Source: Actinomadura craniellae (lineage in GTDB: Bacteria > Actinomycetota > Actinomycetes > Streptosporangiales > Streptosporangiaceae). From it: a stretch of DNA of 64,000 nucleotides. Position numbers and translations under genes: made by a program. Below, piece after piece: positions 27,134 to 35,363 of the stretch; the first letter of the stretch is position 1; each line of letters begins with the position of its first letter. The stretch lies in NCBI RefSeq assembly GCF_003289645.1, contig NZ_QLYX01000020.1, positions 1-64,000 of the forward strand, read 5' to 3'. A model generated the notes under the pieces. That model searched no databases and was not told the DNA's origin. It was given only the letters and a program-made list of their open reading frames with translations.

Positions 27134-27623
27134 AAGAGGCCCCTCCGGCCCTGGCGTGGAAGCGCTGGTGCAGGTCGCGGACCTGCTCGGCAAGGTCCGG
27201 GATCGGGCCCTCCACCACCACACCGGGGACGATCTCCTGGACCGGCAGGCCGCGTACCGGGGCCGGTGGGGCGCCGAGTTCGGCGCGCCAGGCCGCCGTC
27301 TGCGCGGCGGAGCTCACGTAGACGATGCGGCCCAGCCCGGCCCAGCCGTGTGCGGCGGCGCACATCGGGCAGTGCTCGCCCGAGGTGTAGACGGTCGCCG
27401 CCGCCCGCGCCTCGGGGGTCATGTTCATCGCGGCCCAGCGCGCCAGTTCGAATTCCGGGTGCCGGGTCTCGTCGCCGGAGACCACCCGGTTGTGGTCCTC
27501 GCCGAGGACGGTCCCGTCCGCGGCGACGAGCACGGAGCCGAACGGTTCCTCGCCCGCCGCCAGGGCCTCGGTCGCCAGTTCCACGCAGCGGCGCAGGTGG
27601 CGCAGTTCGGCGTCATCCACCAT
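27129..27623 (-). CDS. nucleoside deaminase (CDA/TadA fold)
   Basis: 164 residues. The zinc site of the cytidine/guanine deaminase fold is present as HPEFELARWAA (His-x-Glu, with Pro in place of the common Ala) and SGEHCPMCAAA (PCxxC-like Cys pair). EEPFGSVLVAADGTVLGEDHN is the family N-terminal strand-helix region. It probably deaminates a purine or pyrimidine nucleoside or base. Its stop codon lies inside the 17-bp tandem array. Confidence 0.9.
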   Translation of the reverse strand: MVDDAELRHLRRCVELATEALAAGEEPFGSVLVAADGTVLGEDHNRVVSGDETRHPEFELARWAAMNMTPEARAAATVYTSGEHCPMCAAAHGWAGLGRIVYVSSAAQTAAWRAELGAPPAPVRGLPVQEIVPGVVVEGPIPDLAEQVRDLHQRFHARAGGASS

Positions 27624-27678
27624 CGGGACCTCCCCAGGTGCGATCTTCAGCGCATGCTAGCCCCGGGGACGGGCCCGG

Positions 27679-28284
27679 TCAGCCCACCGTCCAGGGGTCA
27701 CCGAACGGCAGGTCCTTCGTCCAGCCCGCAGCCATCGGCACCGTCGCGGCGGGGTCGCTCGCGCGGGCGGGCCAGGTGATGCCCAGGCGCCGCCAGAAGT
27801 CGATGAAGACCCGGCACTCCCACAGCTCGTGATCGTCGTCCGGATGCGCCTTACGGTTCCGCTCCTCGCCGACCGCCAGGTAGCGGCCGACCACCTCCGG
27901 GTCGGCGCCGACGGCGGCGGCGAGCGCGGCCGGATCACCCGCACACCAGCCGGGCGGCTCCAGGTACTCGAACATGGCCTCCGGCACCGAGCACGACCGG
28001 TCGATGACCTCACCGCCGCGGGTCAGGGCGTGCAGCCAGTAGTCGTCGTCGTGGACGAAGACCGCGCCGGCCAGCCCGCCGATCTCGGTGGCGAGGTTGC
28101 GCGTCGCGGCACCGACCCCGAAGAAGTACACCGGCCAGAGCACCACCGACCAGCCGTTCACCGCCGCGTAGATCTCGGCGTCCTCGCCCGGCTCCCCGGC
28201 CGGCGCCGCGTGCTTCCGCAATGCGGCCTCCACCGTTTCGGACGATTCAACCTGGAACGCGGAGACTGCGAGGAACAAACCCAT
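27679..28284 (-). CDS. hypothetical protein
   Basis: 201 residues, soluble, rich in Trp and acidic residues, with blocks such as GWSVVLWPVYFFG, HDDDYWLHALTRGGEVIDR and ELWECRVFIDFWRRLGI. No membrane span and no catalytic motif are complete. It resembles standalone immunity or SMI1-like proteins in general character, but I do not recognise a family and claim no function. It is followed downstream by the deaminase gene on the same strand, 55 bases away. Confidence 0.75.
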   Translation of the reverse strand: MGLFLAVSAFQVESSETVEAALRKHAAPAGEPGEDAEIYAAVNGWSVVLWPVYFFGVGAATRNLATEIGGLAGAVFVHDDDYWLHALTRGGEVIDRSCSVPEAMFEYLEPPGWCAGDPAALAAAVGADPEVVGRYLAVGEERNRKAHPDDDHELWECRVFIDFWRRLGITWPARASDPAATVPMAAGWTKDLPFGDPWTVG

Positions 28285-28322
28285 GCCGAGAGGATGCCAG
28301 CGCCCGGTGACGGCCCGGCGCG

Positions 28323-28610
28323 CTAGGGACCGAGCCGCTCGTCCAGCCTGGCCGGCCAGTCCCCCTCGGCCAGTTCGGCGGCGACGAGCACGTCCCGCCA
28401 GTCCGTCACGGCCAGGTCGAGCGCCGCGCGCAACCGCCGGAAGTCACCACCGGCCAGCAGGACGACCGCGGCCTGGACGCGCTCGCTCGCGAAGTGCGCC
28501 GCGTCGTACCCGGCCCGCCCCGGCAGCTCGGCAAGGGTCCGGAGGACCTCCTCTGCCGACCCCGGCTCGGAGAAGTCCCGCCGAACCCGTCGCTCCAGCC
28601 GCTCCGTCAT
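28323..28610 (-). CDS. small conserved hypothetical protein
   Basis: 95 residues, helical: LERRVRRDFSEPGSAEEVLR, then ERVQAAVVLLAGGDFRRL and LAVTDWRDVLVAAELAEGDW. I recall this as a conserved actinobacterial hypothetical family, without known function. GGGAGAA lies 7 bases before the ATG. It ends 38 bases before the next minus-strand gene, so the two may be cotranscribed. Confidence 0.78.
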   Translation of the reverse strand: MTERLERRVRRDFSEPGSAEEVLRTLAELPGRAGYDAAHFASERVQAAVVLLAGGDFRRLRAALDLAVTDWRDVLVAAELAEGDWPARLDERLGP

Positions 28611-28707
28611 GGCGCGATTCTCCCGCGCCCGAAGCCACCCGAACAGCCGGCATCACACCGAACCGACGCTCCGGCCCGCATCCGCACACGGCTGATCTTC
28701 AGGGTCC

Positions 28708-28763
28708 GCACCCGGCACCCGGCACCCGGCACCCGGCACCCGGCACCCGGCACCCGGCACCCA
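28708..28763. repeat. heptanucleotide repeat (GCACCCG)x8
   Basis: Eight head-to-tail GCACCCG units, the last with a terminal A instead of G, otherwise perfect. It lies in the intergenic space between divergent genes, about 210 bases before the lipoprotein start. Confidence 0.92.
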
Positions 28764-28972
28764 AGGATTTAGCAGCAGCCCCACAACGCCGCGGAAGCCT
28801 AAGCATGCGCTTTCACCGGCTGGCCGTTCAGCATCCGGTGCGCCAGAGCACCCCGAAAGCTGAAGGGTCGACGTGGAGAAGGGCTTCCCGCCGGAGGGGG
28901 GATAGGCTCGCCGCGGGTTTGATTTACCGTTTCATTCCACTTTGGGGTTATACGGCATGGCTGGGGGCGGCG

Positions 28973-29572
28973 ATGGGTGACGGCGGTGTGGTGCGCCGGT
29001 TGGGGATGGGCGGGCTCGGCCTGGTGGTCCTAGCGGCTTCGGCGGCGTGCGGGTCCGCCCAGGCCGTCGGGTCCGCGCGGACCGGGCAGCGGCCCGCGCC
29101 GGACTCGGCCACGCCGTCGTCCCAGGTCAGCGTCCCGCCCGCCTGCCCCGAGGAGGGCGTCTCCATCAAGTCGGGGATCGCCGACGCCGCCATGGGCATC
29201 CGCGCCATGGAAATCACGATGGTCAGCTGCGACGGGCGGACCCACCGGGTGAACGGCTACCCGGCGATCCGCGTGCTGGACGAGGACTTCGAACCCCTCG
29301 GCGGCATCAGGCTCGATCGCGGGTTCACGTTCGGAGACAAGGACCCGGGGCCCCGGCCCCTGACGCTGCGGCCCGGCGACACCGCCCGGTCGGTCCTGTC
29401 CTGGCGCAACACGGTGACCCGCACGGACGTCCCGGCGGTCCGGGCCCCGTACCTGGCGGTCGCGCCGGCCGCCGGGGCGAAGTCACAGACCGTGCGCGTG
29501 GACGGCGGCCTCGACCTGGGGAGCACCGGAAGGCTGGGCGTCACCGCGTGGAGCGTCCGCCCGCCCCGCTGA
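28973..29572 (+). CDS. lipoprotein, DUF4232-like
   Basis: 199 residues. Twin arginines and a hydrophobic core (RRLGMGGLGLVVLAASAAC) end in a lipobox-like AAC, giving a lipid-anchored extracellular protein after cleavage. The mature domain has the DUF4232 pattern: an early Cys in CPEEGVSIKSGIADAAMG, a second in MVSCDGRTHRVNGYP, then a strand with RPGDTARSVLSW. The family is common in actinomycete surface lipoproteins; function unknown. The upstream 200 bases hold the heptamer array and a modestly AT-richer stretch. Confidence 0.8.
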   Translation: MGDGGVVRRLGMGGLGLVVLAASAACGSAQAVGSARTGQRPAPDSATPSSQVSVPPACPEEGVSIKSGIADAAMGIRAMEITMVSCDGRTHRVNGYPAIRVLDEDFEPLGGIRLDRGFTFGDKDPGPRPLTLRPGDTARSVLSWRNTVTRTDVPAVRAPYLAVAPAAGAKSQTVRVDGGLDLGSTGRLGVTAWSVRPPR

Positions 29573-29635
29573 CCTCGGATCGGCGCCGGAACACGGGCAC
29601 GGCGAGGTACGTCCCGAGGCCGGCGGACGGGCAGT

Positions 29636-30178
29636 ATGGCCGGCATGGTGGACATACGCACCGCGCACACCGCCGAGTTGGACGCCGCCACGCTCGGGAC
29701 GGCGCGGAAGCTGCTGCACGAGGTGTTCGAGGGCGACTTCGGCGACCACGACTGGGAGCACGCGCTGGGCGGGGTGCACGCGCTGGCGTGGGAGAACGCG
29801 GAGCTGATCGGGCACGCGTCCGTGGTGCAACGGCGGCTGCTGCACGGGGGACGGGCGCTGCGGGCGGGCTATGTCGAGGCCGTCGCGGTGCGGGCGGACC
29901 GCCAGGGGTCCGGGTACGGCGCGGCCCTGATGGACGCCCTGGAACGGGTGGTGCGCAACGCGTACGAGGTGGGGGCGCTGGCGTCCAGCGAGAGCGCGAT
30001 GGGCTTCTACGCGGCGCGCGGCTGGCTGCCGTGGCGGGGGCCGTCCTCGGTGCTCGCGCCGGGCGGGGTCGAGCGGACGGAGGAGGACGACGATTGCATC
30101 TTCGTCCTGCCGGTGGCAGCCTCGCTGGACACGTCCGGCGAGATCATCTGCGACTGGCGGGACGGCGACGTCTGGTAG
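29636..30178 (+). CDS. aac(2'): aminoglycoside 2'-N-acetyltransferase, AAC(2')-I family
   Basis: 180 residues with the AAC(2')-I hallmarks: DWEHALGGVHALAW, GYVEAVAVRADRQGSG (acetyl-CoA site), YAARGWLPWRGPSSVLAP and the C-terminal block DTSGEIICDWRDGDVW. These align block by block, from memory, with the mycobacterial chromosomal enzyme AAC(2')-Ic. It would acetylate the 2'-amino group of gentamicin- or tobramycin-like aminoglycosides; whether it confers resistance here depends on expression. The length equals the family norm. A two-domain VOC gene follows after 17 bases, suggesting an operon. Confidence 0.93.
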   Translation: MAGMVDIRTAHTAELDAATLGTARKLLHEVFEGDFGDHDWEHALGGVHALAWENAELIGHASVVQRRLLHGGRALRAGYVEAVAVRADRQGSGYGAALMDALERVVRNAYEVGALASSESAMGFYAARGWLPWRGPSSVLAPGGVERTEEDDDCIFVLPVAASLDTSGEIICDWRDGDVW

Positions 30179-30195
30179 GCGCGAAGGAGGCAGCG

Positions 30196-30939
30196 TTGAT
30201 CCGCTGGGCATGGGCGTTCATCGACCGTCCGCTGGAACGGTTCGAGGAGGGCGCGCGGTTCTGGACCGCGGTGACCGGAACGCACCTGTCGGCCCGGCGC
30301 GGCGACGCCGGGGAGTTCGCCACGCTGCTGCCGAAGACGGGCGACCCGTGCCTGAAGCTCCAGGGCGTGCTCGACGGCCCGGGCGGGATCCACCTGGACC
30401 TGGACGTCGATGACTTCCCGGCGGCCGTGCGGCGGGCCCGCGACCTGGGCGCCGCGGTCGTCGCCGAGGACCCGGACCTGGCCGTGCTGCGGTCGCCGGG
30501 CGGCCAGCCCTTCTGCCTGCGGCCCTGGGAGGGGAACACCGAACGGCCGCCCGTGACGGCGCATCCGGGCGGCGCCGCCAGCCGGGCCGACCAGGTGTGC
30601 ATCGACATCGGGCCCGCCGCGCACGAGACCGAGGTGGCGTTCTGGACGGCGCTGACCGGCTGGGAGCCGCGCCCCACCAGCCGGCCGGAGTTCCACCGGC
30701 TGCTGCCGCCCCCGGAGTTGCCCGTCCACCTCCTGCTGCAACGGCTCGGCGAGGACCGGCCCGTGTCCGCCCACCTCGACCTGGCCTGCTCAGACGTGGC
30801 GGCGTTGCAGGCTCTGCACGAGGAGCACGGCGCCCGGTTCGTCGGCCGGTGGCCGAACTGGACCGTCATGCGGGACCCGGCCGGCGGCACCTACTGCCTG
30901 ACGGCCCGCAAGCCGCAAGCCGGCTCACCGGCCGGCTGA
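30196..30939 (+). CDS. two-domain VOC (glyoxalase/bleomycin-resistance fold) protein
   Basis: 247 residues made of two tandem VOC modules: residues about 1-115 (FIDRPLERFEEGARFWTAVTG to FCLRPWEG) and 125-247 (QVCIDIGPAAHETEVAFWTAL to TYCLTARKP). The TTG start is supported by GAAGGAGG five bases upstream and by the start of the first VOC strand right after it. VOC proteins may be dioxygenases, epimerases or drug-binding proteins. Its position directly behind the AAC(2') gene makes a protective role possible, by inference only. Confidence 0.88.
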   Translation: MIRWAWAFIDRPLERFEEGARFWTAVTGTHLSARRGDAGEFATLLPKTGDPCLKLQGVLDGPGGIHLDLDVDDFPAAVRRARDLGAAVVAEDPDLAVLRSPGGQPFCLRPWEGNTERPPVTAHPGGAASRADQVCIDIGPAAHETEVAFWTALTGWEPRPTSRPEFHRLLPPPELPVHLLLQRLGEDRPVSAHLDLACSDVAALQALHEEHGARFVGRWPNWTVMRDPAGGTYCLTARKPQAGSPAG

Positions 30940-30946
30940 ACGGCGC

Positions 30947-31333
30947 TCAGCGCGCGGCGTCGTAGGCGGCGAGGGCTCGCTTGGTGGCCGACATCCGCCA
31001 GGCCTGCTCCAGAAGGCCGGTGATCTGGTCCCAGTCGGGCCCGCCGGAGAGGTCGACGCCCACCCAGCCTTTGGCGCCGAGGTAGGCGGGTGAGTAGTAG
31101 CGGCCGGGGCCGGCGGCGATCAGCGTCTCCTGTTCCCCCGGCGGCGCCTTCACGCAGAGCCCCAGCCGGTCGTCGCCGTGGTGGTCGACCAGCAGCCAGG
31201 CGATCCGCCGCCCGCGCAGCAGGTAGCCGGTGTGACCGCCGGACTCCTCGATCACCAGGCCGGGCAGCCCGGCCGCGAGCTCCGCCAGCCGTTCCCCGGC
31301 CCGCTCGGCGTCGGCCGCGTCCCAGTTCGCCAT
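30947..31333 (-). CDS. MmcQ/YjbR-family protein
   Basis: 128 residues of the MmcQ/YjbR double-wing fold: SGGHTGYLLRGRRIAWLLVD, LCVKAPPGEQETLI, YYSPAYLGAKGWVGVDL and WDQITGLLEQAWRMSATKRA. The family is thought to bind DNA, but no target is known. It converges with the VOC gene, with 7 bases between stops. Confidence 0.9.
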   Translation of the reverse strand: MANWDAADAERAGERLAELAAGLPGLVIEESGGHTGYLLRGRRIAWLLVDHHGDDRLGLCVKAPPGEQETLIAAGPGRYYSPAYLGAKGWVGVDLSGGPDWDQITGLLEQAWRMSATKRALAAYDAAR

Positions 31334-31444
31334 CCCGTCACCCTAGGCGGCCAGGTCCGCCGGCCGCCATGCCGTGCCGGAACGGCCGGTCGGCGGCCGA
31401 ACGCCAGGTCGGATTCCCGCCGGACCGGCCGCCGGCGGACCGCG

Positions 31445-32206
31445 ATGCTCGACTTCATGAACGAATTCGAGGACTTCGAGGACAAGGTGGCCCTGGTGAC
31501 CGGCGGCGGCCGGGGCATCGGTGCGGCGGTCGCGGTGCGGCTGGCCGCGGGCGGGGCCCAGGTGGTGCTGACCTACGAGCGTGACGCCGAGCGGGCCCGT
31601 TCGGTGACCGACCGGATCGAGGCACTCGGCCGGAAGGCGCTGGCGATCCGGGCCGACAGCGCCGACACCGACGCGGTGACCGGTGCGGTGGACGAGGCCG
31701 TCGCGGCGTTCGGCCGGCTCGACATCCTGGTGAACAACGCGGCGGTCTTCCATGTCGCGCCGATCGAGGATCTGGGGCCCGCGGAGGTCGATCGCACCCT
31801 GGCGGTGAACGTCCGGGCACCCTACACGGCGGCCCGGGCGGCGGCGCGGCACATGACCGGCGGCGGCCGGATCATCAGCGTGGGCAGCAACATCGCCGAG
31901 CGGACGGCCTTCCCCGGGTTCACCCTGTACGCGCTGAGCAAGACCGCGCTGATCGGGATGACCAAGGGGTTGGCTCGCGAGCTGGGGCCGCGTGGCATCA
32001 CCGCCAACCTGGTCAGCCCCGGGCCGACGGACACGGACATGAATCCCGCCGACGGCCCGAACGCCGACATGATCCGGAGCTTCACCGCCCTGGGCCGCTA
32101 TGCCGAGCCGGAGGAGATCGCCGCCACCGTCGCCCATCTCGCCGGGGCCGGCGGCCGGTACATCACCGGCGCGACGATCCACGTCGACGGCGGTTTCACG
32201 GTCTGA
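31445..32206 (+). CDS. short-chain dehydrogenase/reductase
   Basis: 253 residues of a classical SDR: TGGGRGIGAAVA nucleotide loop, LVNNAAV, catalytic Ser in SVGSNIAE, YALSK for the Tyr-Lys pair, and the C-terminal HVDGGFTV. The sequence is close to 3-oxoacyl-ACP reductase-like SDRs used in many pathways. ATG at 31445, with an alternative ATG four codons on (31457). A very strong hairpin terminator follows the stop. Confidence 0.92.
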   Translation: MLDFMNEFEDFEDKVALVTGGGRGIGAAVAVRLAAGGAQVVLTYERDAERARSVTDRIEALGRKALAIRADSADTDAVTGAVDEAVAAFGRLDILVNNAAVFHVAPIEDLGPAEVDRTLAVNVRAPYTAARAAARHMTGGGRIISVGSNIAERTAFPGFTLYALSKTALIGMTKGLARELGPRGITANLVSPGPTDTDMNPADGPNADMIRSFTALGRYAEPEEIAATVAHLAGAGGRYITGATIHVDGGFTV

Positions 32207-32216
32207 CCGCCGAACC

Positions 32217-32247
32217 GGGGCCCGTCCACAGGATGTGGACGGGCCCC
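32217..32247 (+). terminator. hairpin terminator after SDR gene
   Basis: Perfect 14-base arms GGGGCCCGTCCACA / TGTGGACGGGCCCC around a 3-base loop, starting 11 bases after the SDR stop and isolating it from the HTH/Clp-N operon. Confidence 0.82.
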
Positions 32248-32267
32248 GCCCCTTGTGTAAACCAGGG

Positions 32268-32303
32268 TTGACAAACACCCCGTTGTCAACCTAGTTTGAC
32301 AAC
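32268..32303 (+). promoter_or_regulatory. promoter and repeated TTGACAA operator of the HTH/Clp-N operon
   Basis: TTGACA at 32268-32273 and TAGTTT at 32292-32297 (18-base spacer) fit a sigma-A promoter whose start point would fall on the ATG at 32304, so the message is probably leaderless. Three related 7-9 base elements cover it: TTGACAAAC at 32268, GTTGTCAA (inverted) at 32282, and TTTGACAAC at 32295. Confidence 0.68.
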
Positions 32304-32537
32304 ATGAGCGACGGAGTACAGCTCGCCCAGGAGGCGAGCAGCAGAGACCCCGCGGTGGGGCTGCGGGCGGTGCGGGCACTGCGCGAACTGTCCGAGCGGC
32401 TGGAAGCCCTCCAGGTGGACAACGCCCGGGAGCTGGGCTGGTCCTGGCAGGACATCGCGGCCTGCCTGGGCGTGAGCAGGCAGGCCGTCCACAAGAAGCA
32501 CAGCGCGAGCCGGCGCATCATCAGGAAGGAGCGGTAA
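32304..32537 (+). CDS. small helix-turn-helix regulator
   Basis: 77 residues. A helical N-terminus precedes an HTH at about residues 46-68 (SWQDIAACLGVSRQAVHKKH). It overlaps nothing, but the next gene starts 2 bases after its stop, so the two are one operon. Such HTH-plus-Clp-N pairs are common in actinomycetes and are taken to be autoregulated. The promoter lies against the ATG and no ribosome binding site is present, consistent with leaderless translation. Confidence 0.88.
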   Translation: MSDGVQLAQEASSRDPAVGLRAVRALRELSERLEALQVDNARELGWSWQDIAACLGVSRQAVHKKHSASRRIIRKER

Positions 32538-32539
32538 CG

Positions 32540-33094
32540 GTGTTCGAGCGATTCCACCACGACGCGCGGCAGGCGGTCGTCCTCGCCCAGCAGGAGGCCC
32601 GCGCGCTGCGCCGGGACCACATCGGCAGCGAGCACCTGCTGCTCGCACTGGCCTCCCTCGACACCGGCCCGGGCCCCCGGGCGTTGCACAACCGCGGGCT
32701 CGACGTGACCGGGCTGCGCAGCCGGGTCTCCTGGCTCACCGACCCCTCCCTGGACCCCCTCGACCCCGGGGCGCTGGCCACCCTCGGCATCGACCTGGAC
32801 GAGGTGCGCCGCATCACCGAAGAGAGCTTCGGCGCGGGCGCGCTGGACGGGCCGCGCGCCGCCCCACGCGACCGCAAGGGGCACCTCCCGTTCAGCCGGG
32901 AGGCTAAGAAGGTGCTCGAACTGTCCCTCCGGCAGGCGATCCGGCTCAAGCACCGGAGCATCGACTCCGGCCACCTCCTGCTCGGCCTCCTCCAGGTGGA
33001 CAACGCCCTGGTGACCCGCCTGCTGCGGGACTCCGGCGTGGAGCCCGACACCCTCCGCGCCGACGTCACCCGCCTGCTCACCGAGGCCGCGTAA
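32540..33094 (+). CDS. Clp N-terminal (repeat) domain protein
   Basis: 184 residues containing two Clp-N repeats: FERFHHDARQAVVLAQQEAR and HIGSEHLLLALAS in the first, FSREAKKVLELSLRQAIRL and SIDSGHLLLGLLQ in the second. There is no AAA module, so it is a free adaptor-like domain of the ClpC/ClpA type, which could bind protease substrates or modulate ClpC. GTG start with GGAAGGA inside the end of the HTH gene. The regulator upstream presumably controls it. Confidence 0.92.
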   Translation: MFERFHHDARQAVVLAQQEARALRRDHIGSEHLLLALASLDTGPGPRALHNRGLDVTGLRSRVSWLTDPSLDPLDPGALATLGIDLDEVRRITEESFGAGALDGPRAAPRDRKGHLPFSREAKKVLELSLRQAIRLKHRSIDSGHLLLGLLQVDNALVTRLLRDSGVEPDTLRADVTRLLTEAA

Positions 33095-33259
33095 CCCGGG
33101 GCCCGGCGCCCGGGGACACTGGGCGGGCGAACATCCTTTCCCGGTCCGGGCATGGGGCCGGATCCACGTTTCGGGCGATGAACCCCTCCCCCCGTTCGTC
33201 CGGGACGGCCGCGGGAAGGACCCGGGCACCCGGCCGTCCCCCACCCCCCGGAGAAGACC

Positions 33260-34336
33260 ATGACCCCCGCCGCACGAAGAGCCCGCCGCGTCGCCGCGCC
33301 CGCCCTCGCCGCCGTCCTGGCGTGGTCCGGCACGGCGCCGGCGCACGCCGCCACCCCCGAGTTCGACTTCACCCGGCCCGAGACCGTCGCCACCGGGCTG
33401 GAGGTGCCCTGGGGGCTGGCCTTCCTGCCAGGCGGCGACGCCCTGGCGGCGGAACGGAACAGCGGCCGGATCATGCGGCTGCGCCCCGGCGCGGCCCCGG
33501 TGCAGGCGGCCCGGCTGACCGGTGTCCGGGCGTCCGGGGAGGGCGGCCTGCTGGGGCTGGCCGTCTCCCCCGACTACGCCACCGACCAGTACGTCTACGC
33601 CTACTACACCGCCACCTTCGACAACCGGATCGTGCGGTTCAGGCTGTCCAGCCCCGGGCTGCGCACGGTCGTCGTTTCGGGCATCCCGAAGTCCTCCATC
33701 CACAACGGCGGCCGCATCCATTTCGGCCCGGACGGGATGCTCTATGCCGCCACCGGCGACGCCTCCACGGGCGGCAACGCGCAGAACCCGCAGAGCCTGG
33801 GCGGGAAGATCCTGCGGATGACCCCGACCGGGGCCCCCGCCCCGGGCAACCCCACCCCGGGCTCCCGGGTCTACTCCCTGGGCCACCGCAACGTGCAGGG
33901 TCTGGCCTGGGACGCGGCGGGGAACCTGTACGCCGCCGAGTTCGGCCAGAACACCTGGGACGAGATCAACCACATCGTGCCCGGCGGGAACTACGGCTGG
34001 CCCCAGGTCGAGGGCACCGGCGGCGCGCCCCAGTACCGCGACCCCATCGTCACGTGGACTCCCGCGGAGGCGTCCCCGAGCGGCATCGCCGTCGCGGGCG
34101 ACACCCTCTACGCGGCCGGGCTGCGCGGCCGGCGGCTGTGGACGGTCCCGCTCGACGGCGCGGGCGGCACCGCCGGCGCCCCCACGGCGGTCCTCCAGGG
34201 TGCCTTCGGCCGGCTGCGCACGGTCGCCGTCGACCCGGCGGGCCGGCTGTGGGTGACGTCGAGCAACCGCGACGGCCGCGGCACCCCGGCGACCGGCGAC
34301 GACCGCGTCGTCCGGTACTCCCCGGTCGCCCCGTAG
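33260..34336 (+). CDS. secreted PQQ-dependent sugar dehydrogenase-like protein
   Basis: 358 residues. The signal peptide (about 30 residues, ending APAHA) is followed by a six-bladed beta-propeller of the glucose/sorbosone dehydrogenase family: VPWGLAFLPGGDALAAERN, GEGGLLGLAVSPDYATD, HNGGRIHFGPDGMLYAATGD and YSLGHRNVQGLAWD, with the conserved catalytic-site His in NGGRIHFG. It would oxidise sugars outside the cell using pyrroloquinoline quinone; no PQQ genes are in the window. GGAGAAGACC precedes the ATG. Confidence 0.92.
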   Translation: MTPAARRARRVAAPALAAVLAWSGTAPAHAATPEFDFTRPETVATGLEVPWGLAFLPGGDALAAERNSGRIMRLRPGAAPVQAARLTGVRASGEGGLLGLAVSPDYATDQYVYAYYTATFDNRIVRFRLSSPGLRTVVVSGIPKSSIHNGGRIHFGPDGMLYAATGDASTGGNAQNPQSLGGKILRMTPTGAPAPGNPTPGSRVYSLGHRNVQGLAWDAAGNLYAAEFGQNTWDEINHIVPGGNYGWPQVEGTGGAPQYRDPIVTWTPAEASPSGIAVAGDTLYAAGLRGRRLWTVPLDGAGGTAGAPTAVLQGAFGRLRTVAVDPAGRLWVTSSNRDGRGTPATGDDRVVRYSPVAP

Positions 34337-34535
34337 CCGCGCGCCGGGTCGACGATTCGCCCCGATCGGGGACAAGCCTCCCTGGATGAATAATTAGCAT
34401 TCACATTAATTGCCCTGCCCCGGCAAATACCCCCAATTAGGACACGGATCAGCACCCCGGAAGTTTCCGATCAAGCGCAGCGGATATCTAGCAATCGTCT
34501 TGGGGCATCCATAATGGCGGTCAGGGGGGCGAAGC
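34337..34535. other. AT-rich intergenic island
   Basis: This 200-base gap contains the most AT-rich stretch noticed in the window (GAATAATTAGCATTCACATT at about 34387 and more to 34510). It precedes the lipoprotein pair. It may hold the promoter of that operon or a binding region for an AT-preferring silencer. Confidence 0.5.
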
Positions 34536-35327
34536 ATGAATTTCCGGCGGCTGAGCATACTTGCGGTCGGACTCGCCCTCCTCTTCGCCGCATCCTGCGG
34601 CGGAGGCGAGAAAACCCAGCTGACCAGGAGCGTCTCACTGCCCCTGCAGTCGAGCGGGCTGCCCGTCGGCGGTGCCGCCCGGTCCCAGGCCACGGACGTG
34701 GCCGAAACCCAAATCACCTTGCAACAACTGCAGGAAATAGCCAAGGCCTGCGGGCGAACAGTCGAAATCACCAGTGCGGACCGGGGCTCCTGCGCGCGCT
34801 CCATCGAGCGGGTCATGCGCTCGTTCCCCCAGCCCGGTCCCACGAGCACGACCGCTCCCGGCGCCTGGCGGTGCAGGCCGTCCGCCCCGTGCCTGAAGAT
34901 CTACAACGCCGCCGGCCTGGGCGTGGGCCAGGCCGGATACGTAGAGATCACCGACAGCCGGCCGGAGGGCGAGTCACGGTGCGGTTCGGGACCCGACCAC
35001 GTGTGCATGCGGATCGGGCTGAAGACCACGGGAGCGCTCCAGAAGATCACCGAAGCGGTCCGGTCCGCCAGTGGCTCGCCGGTCCGGCCACCGGACCCGA
35101 CTCCCGTACCGAAACCGCCGACCACCGCCCCGCCGCCGACCGCCTCACCGACCGGATCGCCGCCGGCCACCCCGAGCAACGGCCCCGAAACGCCGCCGAA
35201 CGGCGACCCGAGCGGCGACCCGAGCGAGGGCCCGGACGGCGACCCGAGCGAGGAGCCGAACGGCGACCCGAGCGGGGAACCGGACGAGGATGAAGGCGGA
35301 GAACCGGCGCCTCCGGCGAACACCTGA
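34536..35327 (+). CDS. lipoprotein, paralog 1 of an unrecognised family
   Basis: 263 residues. Lipoprotein signal MNFRRLSILAVGLALLFAAS with lipobox Cys21 then a Gly-rich start (CGGGEK). A folded domain of about 160 residues carries SLPLQSSGLPVGGAA, QLQEIAKACGRTVEIT, CLKIYNAA, and paired Cys around SRCGSGPDHVCMRIG. The last 85 residues are a disordered Pro/Gly/Asp tail with DPSG-type repeats. About 40 percent of the domain positions match the next gene. Codon use is slightly less GC-biased than its neighbours. Function unknown; exposed on the cell surface. Confidence 0.82.
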   Translation: MNFRRLSILAVGLALLFAASCGGGEKTQLTRSVSLPLQSSGLPVGGAARSQATDVAETQITLQQLQEIAKACGRTVEITSADRGSCARSIERVMRSFPQPGPTSTTAPGAWRCRPSAPCLKIYNAAGLGVGQAGYVEITDSRPEGESRCGSGPDHVCMRIGLKTTGALQKITEAVRSASGSPVRPPDPTPVPKPPTTAPPPTASPTGSPPATPSNGPETPPNGDPSGDPSEGPDGDPSEEPNGDPSGEPDEDEGGEPAPPANT

Positions 35328-35363
35328 GCGCGTGCCCGGCAACGACCTGGGAGGGGGCGAACC

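Noticed and set aside
28708-28763. Heptamer tract considered as part of a CRISPR array
   Set aside because: The units are only 7 bases long and directly adjacent, with no spacers.
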